From Chloroflexota bacterium (GTDB taxonomy: Bacteria; Chloroflexota; Dehalococcoidia; UBA2979): a DNA stretch of 64,000 nucleotides. The notes beneath the pieces were generated by a model. That model searched no databases and was not told the DNA's origin. It saw only the letters and a program-made list of their open reading frames with translations. The position numbers were made by a program, and so were the translations under genes. The DNA lies in NCBI GenBank assembly GCA_026713865.1, contig JAPONQ010000088.1, positions 44,894 through 108,893 on the forward strand, written 5' to 3'. How positions within the stretch are numbered: the stretch's first letter is position 1; every line of letters starts with the position of its first letter. Positions 49,584 to 56,904 of the stretch are shown in pieces.

Positions 49584-50450
49584 CTACGCGCCGAGCAGGT
49601 CGAGCGCTCCGCCGACGGCCGAGTCGAGGAAGGCCTGCAGCTGCGAGGCCTGCCGGGCCGGGCCCGCGGCCGCGAGCTCGCTCCCGAGCAGGAGGGCGCC
49701 CATCCACCCCTCGGTGTGCCAGCGCCCGCCGCCCCGGAGGCCGGGCAGATCCTCCGCCGGAGGGTAGGGCCACGGCGTCACGTAGAAGTACGGCTCCGCG
49801 TAGCCCTCGTCGCCCGGCTGCATGCCGACACCGACGCTCCGCGCCTGCTCCGGGTCGGCGCCGGGGTCGAGCACGATCAGGGTCGCCAGGTCGAGGTGGT
49901 GCGGCCAGAGCCGGAGCGGCGAGGCCTCCGGGCGGGAGGTGGCGAGGGCGCCGAGTGCCAGGGCCGCGTCGACGTAGTACCGCTCCAGCTCGGCGAGCGC
50001 CGACGAGTCGCCGGCGTCGAGCGGCCGGTCCTCCGCGCAGGGGACCGGTGGATGCTCCTCCGCCTGCTCCAGCGCCCCGGGGAGCGGCTCCCCCGTCAGC
50101 TCGGCGGCGCGGGCGCCGAGCCAGTCGAAGAGTTCGTCTGCCGGGCGACCGGAGGCGGCGCACTGGGCGAGCGGCTCGCGGCCCGCGGCGGGCAGCAGCA
50201 GGACGCGGAGATCGGCGGGCCGGAGGGCGGCGCGGAAGGGCGTCCGGCCGGCGATCACGCCGCTCACCATCGCGCGAAGGGAGCCGTCCCAGCTGAAGGC
50301 GCTGTGGCTCCAGTCGGGGAGAGGGGTGGCGAGCACCCGCGGCACGGAGGCGACGACCTGCGCCGCGCAGTGCAGCTGCTCGCGCGCGGCGACGAGATCC
50401 GCCGCGGCGCGTCCACCGAGCCCTTCCCAGCGCCCCGGCAAGTCGTCCAT
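49584..50450 (-). CDS. Conserved protein of unknown function upstream of the Rieske pair
   Basis: 288 residues. Family-like stretches are ATPLPDWSHSAFSWDG, RLWPHHLDLATLIVLD, VGMQPGDEGYAEPYFYVTPW and GGRWHTEGWMGALL, with several Trp/His/Asp positions that look like a binding pocket. No signal peptide. I do not recognise a named family, although parts recall uncharacterised DUF5996-type proteins. ATG 50450 has GGGGAGG just upstream. Same strand as the two Rieske-fusion genes with a gap near 100 nt, so probably one operon. Confidence 0.7.
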   Translation of the reverse strand: MDDLPGRWEGLGGRAAADLVAAREQLHCAAQVVASVPRVLATPLPDWSHSAFSWDGSLRAMVSGVIAGRTPFRAALRPADLRVLLLPAAGREPLAQCAASGRPADELFDWLGARAAELTGEPLPGALEQAEEHPPVPCAEDRPLDAGDSSALAELERYYVDAALALGALATSRPEASPLRLWPHHLDLATLIVLDPGADPEQARSVGVGMQPGDEGYAEPYFYVTPWPYPPAEDLPGLRGGGRWHTEGWMGALLLGSELAAAGPARQASQLQAFLDSAVGGALDLLGA

Positions 50451-50554
50451 CGGCCTCCCCTCCCGGCAGCCCCGCCCGGCGAGCACCACGCGCGGGCCGG
50501 GGAGCCTCAATCGTAGCCGCTCCCGACCGGCGGGTCGTCGGCACCTGCGGGGCA

Positions 50555-50560
50555 TAGACT
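50555..50560 (+). promoter_or_regulatory. -10 box upstream of the lipoprotein gene
   Basis: TAGACT, 39 nt before the ATG at 50600, which has GGGGAG as ribosome site. Confidence 0.3.
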
Positions 50561-50599
50561 CGCGGCCAGCCTCCGGACGCAGCGCGGGGAGCGCCGACG

Positions 50600-51283
50600 A
50601 TGAGCGGAGAGAGTGCGTCCGCCTGCGGCGGGCCGGCGCGGCAGGGGCCCGCCACAGGCCGCGCTGCGCGTCCCCGGGCAGCCGCCCGCCTCCCGGGCGC
50701 GCTGTTGCTCGCGGCGCTGGCCCTGCTCGGCCCCGCCTGTGGCGGGGGCGGCGCCGGCACGCCGCCGGTCCCGGGCGCGGGTGAGCGCTCCTCGCTCCTG
50801 GTGGAGGTGCTCGCGCGCTCGGCCGTCGAGTCCTACGGCCGCACCGCCGTCGCCTCCCGGCAGCCCCGCGACCGCTTCCTGCGCGAGGTCCTCGTGCGTG
50901 CCGGCGTGATCGAGGAGGCACGGCGCGCCGGGCTTCCGTTCGACCTGCTGGTCGACTCCTACGTCGCCACGGCGGGGGCCGGCTCGGCCGCGGGCATGGA
51001 GCTGCTCGACGTCGGCGATGCGTCGGCCGCCCGCTCGCTCGCCGCCGTGCTCGCGGCCGGCGACACGCCGTCGCACCGCTGCGCGCGGGCGGAGGCGCCG
51101 ATCGCGGAGGAGCCGGGGTGGATCCTCACCTGCACCGCCGCCGGGACACCGGGCCGCCAGCTCTTCATCGCCGTCGTCGCGACGGAGCGGGTCGTGGTGA
51201 TCGCGCAGGAGAGCGGCCCGCGCGTCGACCACGTCGCGGCAGCGCTCGTCAGGAACCTGCGTGAGGCGCGCGGGGGCGAGTAG
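50600..51283 (+). CDS. Predicted lipoprotein of unknown function
   Basis: 227 residues. A long Arg-rich N-region is followed by a hydrophobic stretch and a lipobox (LLGPAC, Cys47), then a Gly-rich spacer. The mature part holds a Tyr-containing helix (LLVEVLARSAVESYGRTAVA) and two Cys (HRCARAEAP; WILTCTAAG) that may form a disulfide. No family recognised. Divergent from the Rieske operon. Confidence 0.65.
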   Translation: MSGESASACGGPARQGPATGRAARPRAAARLPGALLLAALALLGPACGGGGAGTPPVPGAGERSSLLVEVLARSAVESYGRTAVASRQPRDRFLREVLVRAGVIEEARRAGLPFDLLVDSYVATAGAGSAAGMELLDVGDASAARSLAAVLAAGDTPSHRCARAEAPIAEEPGWILTCTAAGTPGRQLFIAVVATERVVVIAQESGPRVDHVAAALVRNLREARGGE

Positions 51284-51313
51284 CGGCGGCGAGGCCCCCG
51301 CCCGCCGGCGGCC

Positions 51314-52216
51314 TCAGGCCGTCGCCCGCTGCGTCTCGTCGAGGAAGCGGAGGATCGCGCCGGACCACTCCTCGGGAGCCTGCGCCGCGAAGAACTGACC
51401 GCGGAGGTGGGCGGGGCGCGTCGCCGACTCCCCGAGGCCGGCGTTGCCCATCAGCACCCCGCGCGCGTCCGGGATCGTCTCGACGAAGCGATCGTGGAGC
51501 GAGCGCAGCCGGCTCTCCGAGCCGTGGATCACCAGCGACGGCGCCTGGATCAAAGGCGTGTGCTCGAAGGTGGGGAAGTGGCAGATCGCGTGGGGGCCGG
51601 CGCCCTCCCATCCCATGTCGCCGTAGATCGAGCGGACGTCGTCGCCCCCGGCGTTGATGGCGAGCAGGTTCATGAGCGAGCGGTTGACGTCGGCCAGGTC
51701 GGCCCCCGGCCGGCCGCCCCCGACCCGCTTCCAGATCTCCACCAGGTGGCCCCCGTCGGGCCGCTCGGGGTAGTAGCGATGGATGCGGCCGTGCAGCGCC
51801 CTCCCCTCCTCGTTGCAGTAGTCGAACGGCTCGTCGAGGACGAGCGAGCGCACCCGCCCCGGCTGCCAGCCGGCGAGATCGATCGCGACCTGCGCGCCGG
51901 TCTTCGCTCCGAAGAGATGGACGCTCCCCAGGCCGAGCCCGTCAAGGAACCAGGAGAGCGCCTGCGCGAACTCGCGGACGCTCGTGTACGGCTCGGGCGG
52001 CCGGTCGGACTGGCCGTAGCCGATGGTCGTGGGCGCCACCACGCGGTAGCGACCGGAGAAGTAGCCGAAGAGCGGCTGGTACTGCTCGGAGGTGGAGGGC
52101 GTGGTGTGGAGGATGACGAAGGGCTCCCCCTCGCCGGCCTCGCGGTACTCGATGTGACCGTGCGGGGTCTTCACGAAGCCGCGCGTCACATCCACGTCCG
52201 TCGCCGTCGCCACCAT
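51314..52216 (-). CDS. Alpha/beta-hydrolase-fold protein lacking the nucleophile Ser
   Basis: 300 residues with clear fold signatures (GEPFVILHTTPSTSEQYQPL, YRVVAPTTIGYGQSDRP). The nucleophile elbow reads LFGAKTGAQV: Lys105 stands where GxSxG needs Ser, and the usual C-terminal catalytic His (G-H) is not evident in GNAGLGESATRPAHLRG. It may be a non-hydrolytic member, as in families with GYHTG or GAKTG elbows. ATG 52216 has GAGGGAGA upstream; the longer in-frame extension runs through the tRNA-Gly gene and is not real. Lies just left of the tRNA-Gly element. Confidence 0.75.
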   Translation of the reverse strand: MVATATDVDVTRGFVKTPHGHIEYREAGEGEPFVILHTTPSTSEQYQPLFGYFSGRYRVVAPTTIGYGQSDRPPEPYTSVREFAQALSWFLDGLGLGSVHLFGAKTGAQVAIDLAGWQPGRVRSLVLDEPFDYCNEEGRALHGRIHRYYPERPDGGHLVEIWKRVGGGRPGADLADVNRSLMNLLAINAGGDDVRSIYGDMGWEGAGPHAICHFPTFEHTPLIQAPSLVIHGSESRLRSLHDRFVETIPDARGVLMGNAGLGESATRPAHLRGQFFAAQAPEEWSGAILRFLDETQRATA

Positions 52217-52368
52217 TCGTCTCCCTCGCCGCGTCCAGCCACCGTGCCGGGCCGACCGCCGCCCCCGGACGTCGGATCCGGATCGACGGCGCCGGTCGGA
52301 GCCCGCACGGATACACTCTATCGGAGCGACCGGGCGGCAACGCGCCCGGGTGCCGAGGCGATCGGCGG

Positions 52369-52444
52369 GCGGGGGTAGCTCAGCTGGCAGAGCATCTGCC
52401 TTCCAAGCAGAGGGTCGCGGGTTCGAGTCCCGTCCCCCGCTCCA
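52369..52444 (+). tRNA. tRNA-Gly(TCC)
   Basis: 76 nt with encoded CCA. Acceptor GCGGGGG/CCCCCGC, D-stem GCTC/GAGC, anticodon stem TCTGC/GCAGA around CTTCCAA, T-arm GCGGG-TTCGAGT-CCCGT, discriminator T73 as expected for Gly. Its 3' 47 nt are duplicated at 54148-54194, marking it as the integration site of a small element; the gene itself remains intact at the left end. Confidence 0.97.
52398..52444 (+). repeat. Left attachment repeat (attL), inside tRNA-Gly
   Basis: 47 bp from the anticodon stem to CCA; identical to 54148-54194 except T at 52415 (C at 54165). Confidence 0.85.
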
Positions 52445-52582
52445 GATCTCTCGCCCATCGCGGCGTGAGAGCCCGATCTTAGGTTCAAGACTCGCCATTC
52501 CGCCTCCCCGAACGGCGACGGGCGAGCCATCGCCGCGCGACGGTTCGCCGCTCCCGCGACCTCTGCCTCGTCGAGCCGCAGA

Positions 52583-52642
52583 TCACGCTCAGGTCACGTC
52601 CACTTCACGCAGGGATCACGGTGCGGTCACGGGATTTTCACC
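52583..52642 (+). repeat. Six TCACG-type sites at exact 11-bp intervals
   Basis: TCACG begins at 52583, 52594, 52605, 52616 and 52627, and a degenerate TCACC at 52638, each 11 bp after the last; the six bases between differ. They lie between attL and the integrase remnant, where arm-type integrase or excisionase (directionality factor) sites are expected. Helical phasing implies proteins binding side by side on one face of the DNA. Confidence 0.75.
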
Positions 52643-52712
52643 GCCCGCCCCCGGAGCGGAGAGGGTGATGGCGCGAAGCAGGAGCCGCACGGAACGACGG
52701 TGGAGGCGCGGG

Positions 52713-53390
52713 ATGGAGCAGCTGTCGCTGCGGGATCTCATCGGCTACTGGGACTTCCACAACCGCACCGAGGGAAGTCACCGAACACGATCCGCTGGTA
52801 CAACCACGAACTCGGGAAGCTCGAGCGCTTTCTTGTGCGCGAGGGCGCGTCGACGCTGATCGCCGAGATCGGCGAGCCGCAGGTGCGGGCCTACATCGCG
52901 TACCTCCAGCAGAAGCGCAAGTGGGACGACACCGACCACTGCCCGACCGCCGAGCAGGGGCTCTTCCCCGGGGGCATCCAGAACCGTATCCGCGCTCTCA
53001 AGGCCTTCTTCGCTTGGCTGCACCGCGAGGGCTACACGGAGAGCTACCGCCTCGAGCACCTCGCCAACTACCGCATACCCAGCCGTGTGGTCGACGTGCT
53101 CAGCGAGGCGGAGATCCGACGGGTGCTCGGGGCTTGCGACAGGAAGTCGGACTGGGGAGCCCGCAGCTACGCGATCCTCACGCTCAGCAACCTCCAGCCC
53201 GCATGGTGCCGTGACGGCGCGGGCCCCGGTTACGTCAAGTGCCGAGCCGACGGCGATCCAGACCCAGATCGCTTTGCGGGACACGTGTGAGGCGATCCGC
53301 TCGGTCCAGAACATCGCGCCGACGCTGGATGCTGAGGTGTCGAAGAGCGACAGCGTCGTGACACGGCGGCTCGGTCGGAACCTCGATTAG
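52713..53390 (+). pseudogene. Tyrosine integrase remnant, frameshifted and truncated
   Basis: ATG 52713 (GGAGG 6 nt upstream) opens MEQLSLRDLIGYWDFHNRTEG. The sense then moves to another frame near 52775, giving SPNTIRWYNHELGKLERFL, a core-binding (SAM-like) domain and the start of the catalytic domain (VVDVLSEAEIRRVLGACD, ARSYAILTL). From about 53205 the homology stops: no R...HxxR...Y catalytic residues follow. A third frame to 53390 (TAIQTQIALRDTCEAI...LGRNLD) looks like the 3' end of a different gene, so a deletion probably fused the two. The integrase is non-functional as read. Confidence 0.8.
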
Positions 53391-53704
53391 CGGACGGCAT
53401 TCACTTCGAGCTGTACGCCCTCATGCCGCTGAATACAGCTGATCACCTCGAACAGGTTTCGGGCGTGAGGATTGCCGGAGGGTCCGAACATACGCATCAG
53501 GCTCTTCGGCGGCTTGTTCGTCAGGGAGCCCAGCTCTTCGAATCCGATGGTGGCGTTGATGTAGTCGCGCAGCACGATCTTGCCCGCGTCCACGTCTCCG
53601 TCTAGCAGGCACTCGACGCCCTCCTTCAGCAACCCCTCCCGAAATGCCGCGTCGCGCTCGGCGCGGGCCTGCACGGTCTCCTTGAAGTCACGGGTGAGCG
53701 GCAT
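53387..53704 (-). CDS. HigA-type antitoxin / DNA-binding transcriptional regulator
   Basis: 105-residue antidote protein of the HigA-like class that follows its toxin gene. It contains LLKEGVECLLDGDVDAGKIV and a HTH-like region (LTNKPPKSLMRMFGPSG, then NPHARNLFEVISCIQRHEGV) seen in addiction-module antidotes. It should neutralise the toxin and repress the operon by binding the palindrome at 54045-54066. GGAGG lies 8 nt before its ATG, overlapping the toxin stop. Order toxin-antitoxin is that of higBA. Confidence 0.88.
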   Translation of the reverse strand: MPLTRDFKETVQARAERDAAFREGLLKEGVECLLDGDVDAGKIVLRDYINATIGFEELGSLTNKPPKSLMRMFGPSGNPHARNLFEVISCIQRHEGVQLEVNAVR

Positions 53705-53707
53705 CCG

Positions 53708-54037
53708 TTACACCTCCTGCTGCTTGCGGAGCCTGTATTCTTGCCAGAGGCGACGAGCATCCTCGATGTCCCGCTGCTGGCGGACCTTGGTGCCGCCGCC
53801 GAGCAGAACTATCAGGGCGTCCCCGTCTCTGCCGAAGTAGACCCGGTAGCCGGGCCCGACGTTGATGCGGCACTCCGACACCCCGCCGCCAACGCCCCGT
53901 ACGTTGGAGAGGTTGCCGGCCTCCATGCGCGCGAGCGAGGTCCTCACCCTGGCTGCCGCCTTAGCGTCGAGACCGTCGAACCAACGACCGAAGGGGCTGC
54001 GGCCCCGGTGGTCGACGTATTCCCTGATCTCGATCAT
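53708..54037 (-). CDS. RelE/HigB-type toxin (Gp49-like addiction module killer)
   Basis: 109 residues from ATG 54037. Family features: IEIREYVDHRGRSPFGRWFD, a basic RVRTSLARMEAGNLSNVRG, YRVYFGRDGDALIVLLGGG and a C-terminal helix (DIEDARRLWQEYRLRK). Such proteins are ribosome-dependent mRNA interferases. The in-frame ATG at 54046 adds three residues, but that codon lies inside the operator palindrome, so 54037 is preferred. The GC content is lower than the flanks, fitting transfer. Confidence 0.88.
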   Translation of the reverse strand: MIEIREYVDHRGRSPFGRWFDGLDAKAAARVRTSLARMEAGNLSNVRGVGGGVSECRINVGPGYRVYFGRDGDALIVLLGGGTKVRQQRDIEDARRLWQEYRLRKQQEV

Positions 54038-54044
54038 TGCCTTC

Positions 54045-54066
54045 ATGGTAACGCTAGCGTTACCAT
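54045..54066. promoter_or_regulatory. Operator palindrome of the toxin-antitoxin operon
   Basis: A perfect 22-bp palindrome (half-site ATGGTAACGCT) lies 7 nt upstream of the chosen toxin start. Such sites bind the antitoxin dimer for autorepression. It is the longest AT-containing perfect palindrome noticed in the window. Confidence 0.75.
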
Positions 54067-54147
54067 TAGTGCCAGCCTACCGGTTCTCTTCGTTGCGGCG
54101 CCCCGATCGCAGGCTACAGAGCGACAAGCGCGGCCCGGGACGGGCGC

Positions 54148-54194
54148 GCCTTCCAAGCAGAGGGCCGCGGGTTCGAGTCCCGTCCCCCGCTCCA
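54148..54194 (+). repeat. Right attachment repeat (attR), partial tRNA-Gly copy
   Basis: Copy of the tRNA-Gly 3' part without acceptor 5' strand or D-arm; it cannot be a functional tRNA. One mismatch to the left repeat (C at 54165). Confidence 0.85.
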
Positions 54195-54292
54195 CTTTCC
54201 GCCTCGCGGCCGGCCCCCCTCTCGCCGGACGTCCCGCCGCCCTCGGCCGGGGCCGGACCGGCGCTCGACCGCGGCCGCACCGGGCGGAGCGA

Positions 54293-54994
54293 CTAGCGAG
54301 GGAGGTTGAGGAAGGCGCGGATGACCGGGTGCCCGCGCACCTCATCCCGGCTCTCGGGCGGCGATCCCGGTGCGACGTCCTCGCCGTAGAGGCCCACGAA
54401 CCAGAGCAGCAGGTTGGCGTTCCAGTAGATGAAGCCGTTGGGCGGCTCGCAGCCCGCCACCAGCGGCTCCGCCCGCTGGTCGGTCCGCCAGTCGCCCCGC
54501 CGCGTCTCGCCGTCCGGGTAGACCCAGAGAACCCAGACGGCGAAGCGCCCGCTCCCCTCGTCGTCGGCGAGGACGAAGGGCAGGCCCTCCACCTCGGTGC
54601 CCGGGCAGGCGGAGCGGGGATCGTAGAGCTCGGTGCGCTCGATGCCGCCCGGAGCGAGCGCGTCGTCGAGGTCAGCGAGCGAGTAGGGGGATCCCTCGAC
54701 GTTCGCCGCCGCCGGCGCCGGGGGCGCGGTCGGGGCCGGGGCCGGCGTCGGAGCCGGAGTCGGTGTCCGGGCCGGGGTCGGCGCAGCCGTGGGCGTCCCG
54801 GCCACGGGGAGCGGGGTGGACGACGGGGTGGGCGTCGCGGCAGCAGTCGCGGCCGGAGTCGGGGCCACGGTCACGGGCGCGGGTTCTCCCTCCTCGCCGA
54901 CGAGCTGGAAGGCCGCGAGCACGGCGACGATCGACACCAGCAGCAGCGGGAGAGCCACGAAGACGAAGAAGCCGGTGGAGGAGAGGGCCCTCAT
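54293..54994 (-). CDS. Membrane-anchored protein with Pro/Thr-rich linker
   Basis: 233 residues. A single hydrophobic helix (FFVFVALPLLLVSIVAVLAAF) at residues 8-28 anchors the protein. A long linker of VAPTPAATAAATPTP-like and PAPTPAPAPT repeats (about 40-110) leads to an extracellular globular domain with two Cys (DPRSACPGTEVEG; LVAGCEPPNG) likely bonded, and WVLWVYPDG and NANLLLWFVGLYG strands. No family recognised. ATG 54994 chosen at the head of the helix; the frame is open further upstream. Confidence 0.65.
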   Translation of the reverse strand: MRALSSTGFFVFVALPLLLVSIVAVLAAFQLVGEEGEPAPVTVAPTPAATAAATPTPSSTPLPVAGTPTAAPTPARTPTPAPTPAPAPTAPPAPAAANVEGSPYSLADLDDALAPGGIERTELYDPRSACPGTEVEGLPFVLADDEGSGRFAVWVLWVYPDGETRRGDWRTDQRAEPLVAGCEPPNGFIYWNANLLLWFVGLYGEDVAPGSPPESRDEVRGHPVIRAFLNLPR

Positions 54995-55304
54995 CGCCGC
55001 CCGCCCGGGGAGGCGGCGTGATCCCCCTCGCCGGCACGCACCCGCGCGGCGGCCGCTCCCGGGAGCCGCCCCGGGGCGGCGCACTGCGCGCAGAGTCTCG
55101 GCCGTGCCGGCATCGCCCGTCCGCCCCTCCGCCCCGAGGCCTCCGCGGCTGGTTTCTCTCATCGTACCGCTCCTTCGTCCACGACCGCGTGAACCGCCGC
55201 GGCGGGAGCCTGGCTCCCGTCATCTCTGCGTCGGCGGCGGCGGCGACGATGCCCGCGCCCGGGGCGCTCGCCCTCGACGCCCGCGGCGTGCTATCTGAGT
55301 GGCG
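54995..55304. other. Divergent intergenic region
   Basis: About 310 nt between two divergent genes. A TACGAT box on the minus strand (near 55161-55166) and a TATCTG box on the plus strand (55292-55297, 7 nt before ATG 55305) are possible promoter elements. No gene recognised. Confidence 0.4.
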
Positions 55305-56894
55305 ATGACGCACGAGCGCTCGGGGACGCGGGTCGACGTGGCGGTGGTCGGGGCCGGGACGGCCGGCTGCGTGCTCGCGGGCCGGCTCAGCGAGCGGCCC
55401 GACCGCCGCGTGCTGCTCCTGGAGGCGGGGCCCGACTTCGGCCCGGCCGAGGGCGGCAGCTGGCCCGAGGAGATCGCCTCCGATCGCTGGGTCGGGCACG
55501 AGACCGCGTACGACTGGGGCTACCTCGCCCCGCTCTCGGGGCGTCCGCAGCGCTACCTGCGCGGCCGCGTGGTCGGGGGCTCGTCCTCGATCAACGCGCT
55601 CGGAATCAACTGGGGCCTGAAGCAGGACTACGACGGCTGGGCGGCCCGCGGGCTCCCCGGGTGGGACTTCGCGGGGCTGCTCGCGGCCTTCCGGCGGGTC
55701 GAGCGCCTGACCGAGGCCGAGGGCGCGGGCCCCGTCGAGCCCGCCGATCCCGAGCGCGGGCGCGAGGGCGCGGTGGCGGTGACCCGCGTCGACCGCCGCA
55801 CGCCCTACCTCGAGGCCTTCGCCCGGGCGTGCGAGCGGGCGGGGCTGCCGCTCGTCGATCCGGCCGGCCCCCACGCGCCGGTCGGCTACGGGGCGATGAC
55901 GCGGAACGCCGTCGCGGGGCGGCGCGTGCACGCCGCGGCGGCCTACCTGGATCCGGCTCGCGATCGCCCCAACCTGGAGATCCGGGACGGGACGGAGGTC
56001 GAGAGCATCGAGTGGGGCGGGGGCCGCGCCCGCGCGCTGCTCGTGCGCGGCCCCGCCGGCCCGGAGCGGATCGAGGCGGGGCGGATCGTGCTGGCGGGGG
56101 GTGCGATCGGGAGCCCGGTGCTGCTGCAGCGCTCCGGGATCGGGCCCGCGGAGATCCTTGCGCGGGTGCTCGGCGAGGGGAGGCCGCTGCACGACCTGCC
56201 GGGCGTCGGGCGGCGGCTCCTCGACCACTACGGCGTGCGCTTCGCCGTCTCGGCAGGCGGCGGGTCGCGGGCACGCCTCGAGGCGGCCGGCGGCCCGCGC
56301 CGCGGGTCGCTCACGGCGCGCCTGACGACCGACCCCGCCCTCTCCTGCTACGACGTCACCGTCACCGCGACCCAGGACCTCGACGGGCTGCTGCCGATCG
56401 AGCGCCTCGCCGGGGGCGGCGGCGATCTCGTCCTCCCCTTCATCGCCTGGCACGTGCAGCCCGAGAGCGTCGGGCGCGTGGAGATCGTGAGCGCCGAGCC
56501 CGGCGAGCCGCCGCTCATCGATCACGGCTTCGGCGCCGACGGGGATATCGAGGCGCTGGCGCGCGCCGTCGAGTGGGCCCGCGAGCGGATGCGCGACCCG
56601 GAGGTCGCGCCGTGGCTGGGCGCCGAGCTCGAGCCCGGCGCCCACGTGCGGGGCGCCGCGCTCCGGGCGTGGGTCCGGGAGCACCTCCACTTCTACTTCC
56701 ACGCCGTCGGCACCTGCGCGATGGGTCCCGGCGACGAGGCGGAGGCGGTGGTCGACGCGGAGGGACGCGTCCGCGGCTTCGAGAATCTCTACGTCGCCGA
56801 CGCCTCGGTGATGCCGGCGATCCCGCACGGGATGCTCAACCTCACGGTCTACGCCGTGGCAGAGAAGCTCGCCGAGTCGTACGCGGGCTGGTGA
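55305..56894 (+). CDS. GMC-family FAD oxidoreductase (choline dehydrogenase/alcohol oxidase-like)
   Basis: 529 residues. FAD motif VVGAGTAGCVLAGRLSE, LLLEAGPDFGP, the GMC signature RGRVVGGSSSINALG, second signature GAIGSPVLLQRSGIGP, and C-terminal catalytic His in HFYFHAVGTCAMG with a second position in PAIPHGMLNLTVYAVAEK. Members oxidise alcohols, choline or sugars. Osmolyte genes in the window make choline tempting, but they are not adjacent and the loop residues do not decide it. ATG 55305 is chosen over GTG 55299 because a -10-like box ends 7 nt before it. Confidence 0.9.
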   Translation: MTHERSGTRVDVAVVGAGTAGCVLAGRLSERPDRRVLLLEAGPDFGPAEGGSWPEEIASDRWVGHETAYDWGYLAPLSGRPQRYLRGRVVGGSSSINALGINWGLKQDYDGWAARGLPGWDFAGLLAAFRRVERLTEAEGAGPVEPADPERGREGAVAVTRVDRRTPYLEAFARACERAGLPLVDPAGPHAPVGYGAMTRNAVAGRRVHAAAAYLDPARDRPNLEIRDGTEVESIEWGGGRARALLVRGPAGPERIEAGRIVLAGGAIGSPVLLQRSGIGPAEILARVLGEGRPLHDLPGVGRRLLDHYGVRFAVSAGGGSRARLEAAGGPRRGSLTARLTTDPALSCYDVTVTATQDLDGLLPIERLAGGGGDLVLPFIAWHVQPESVGRVEIVSAEPGEPPLIDHGFGADGDIEALARAVEWARERMRDPEVAPWLGAELEPGAHVRGAALRAWVREHLHFYFHAVGTCAMGPGDEAEAVVDAEGRVRGFENLYVADASVMPAIPHGMLNLTVYAVAEKLAESYAGW

Positions 56895-56904
56895 GGCGTC
56901 CGGC

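Larger units (their letters stand above)
52398..54194 (+). mobile_element. Mini integrative element in tRNA-Gly, with integrase remnant and toxin-antitoxin
   Basis: Bounded by 47-bp direct repeats of the tRNA 3' end (46/47 identical), 1750 bp from repeat to repeat. Contents left to right: phased TCACG sites, a broken tyrosine recombinase, an unknown 3' gene fragment, and higA/higB-like genes on the minus strand. Base composition is lower in GC than the flanks, especially over higBA. With the integrase catalytic domain missing, it can no longer move by itself. The toxin-antitoxin pair may be what keeps it. Confidence 0.85.

Noticed and set aside
54148..54194. A second tRNA-Gly gene
   Set aside because: Only the 3' 47 nt are present; the acceptor 5' strand, D-arm and half of the anticodon arm are missing, so it is an attachment repeat.
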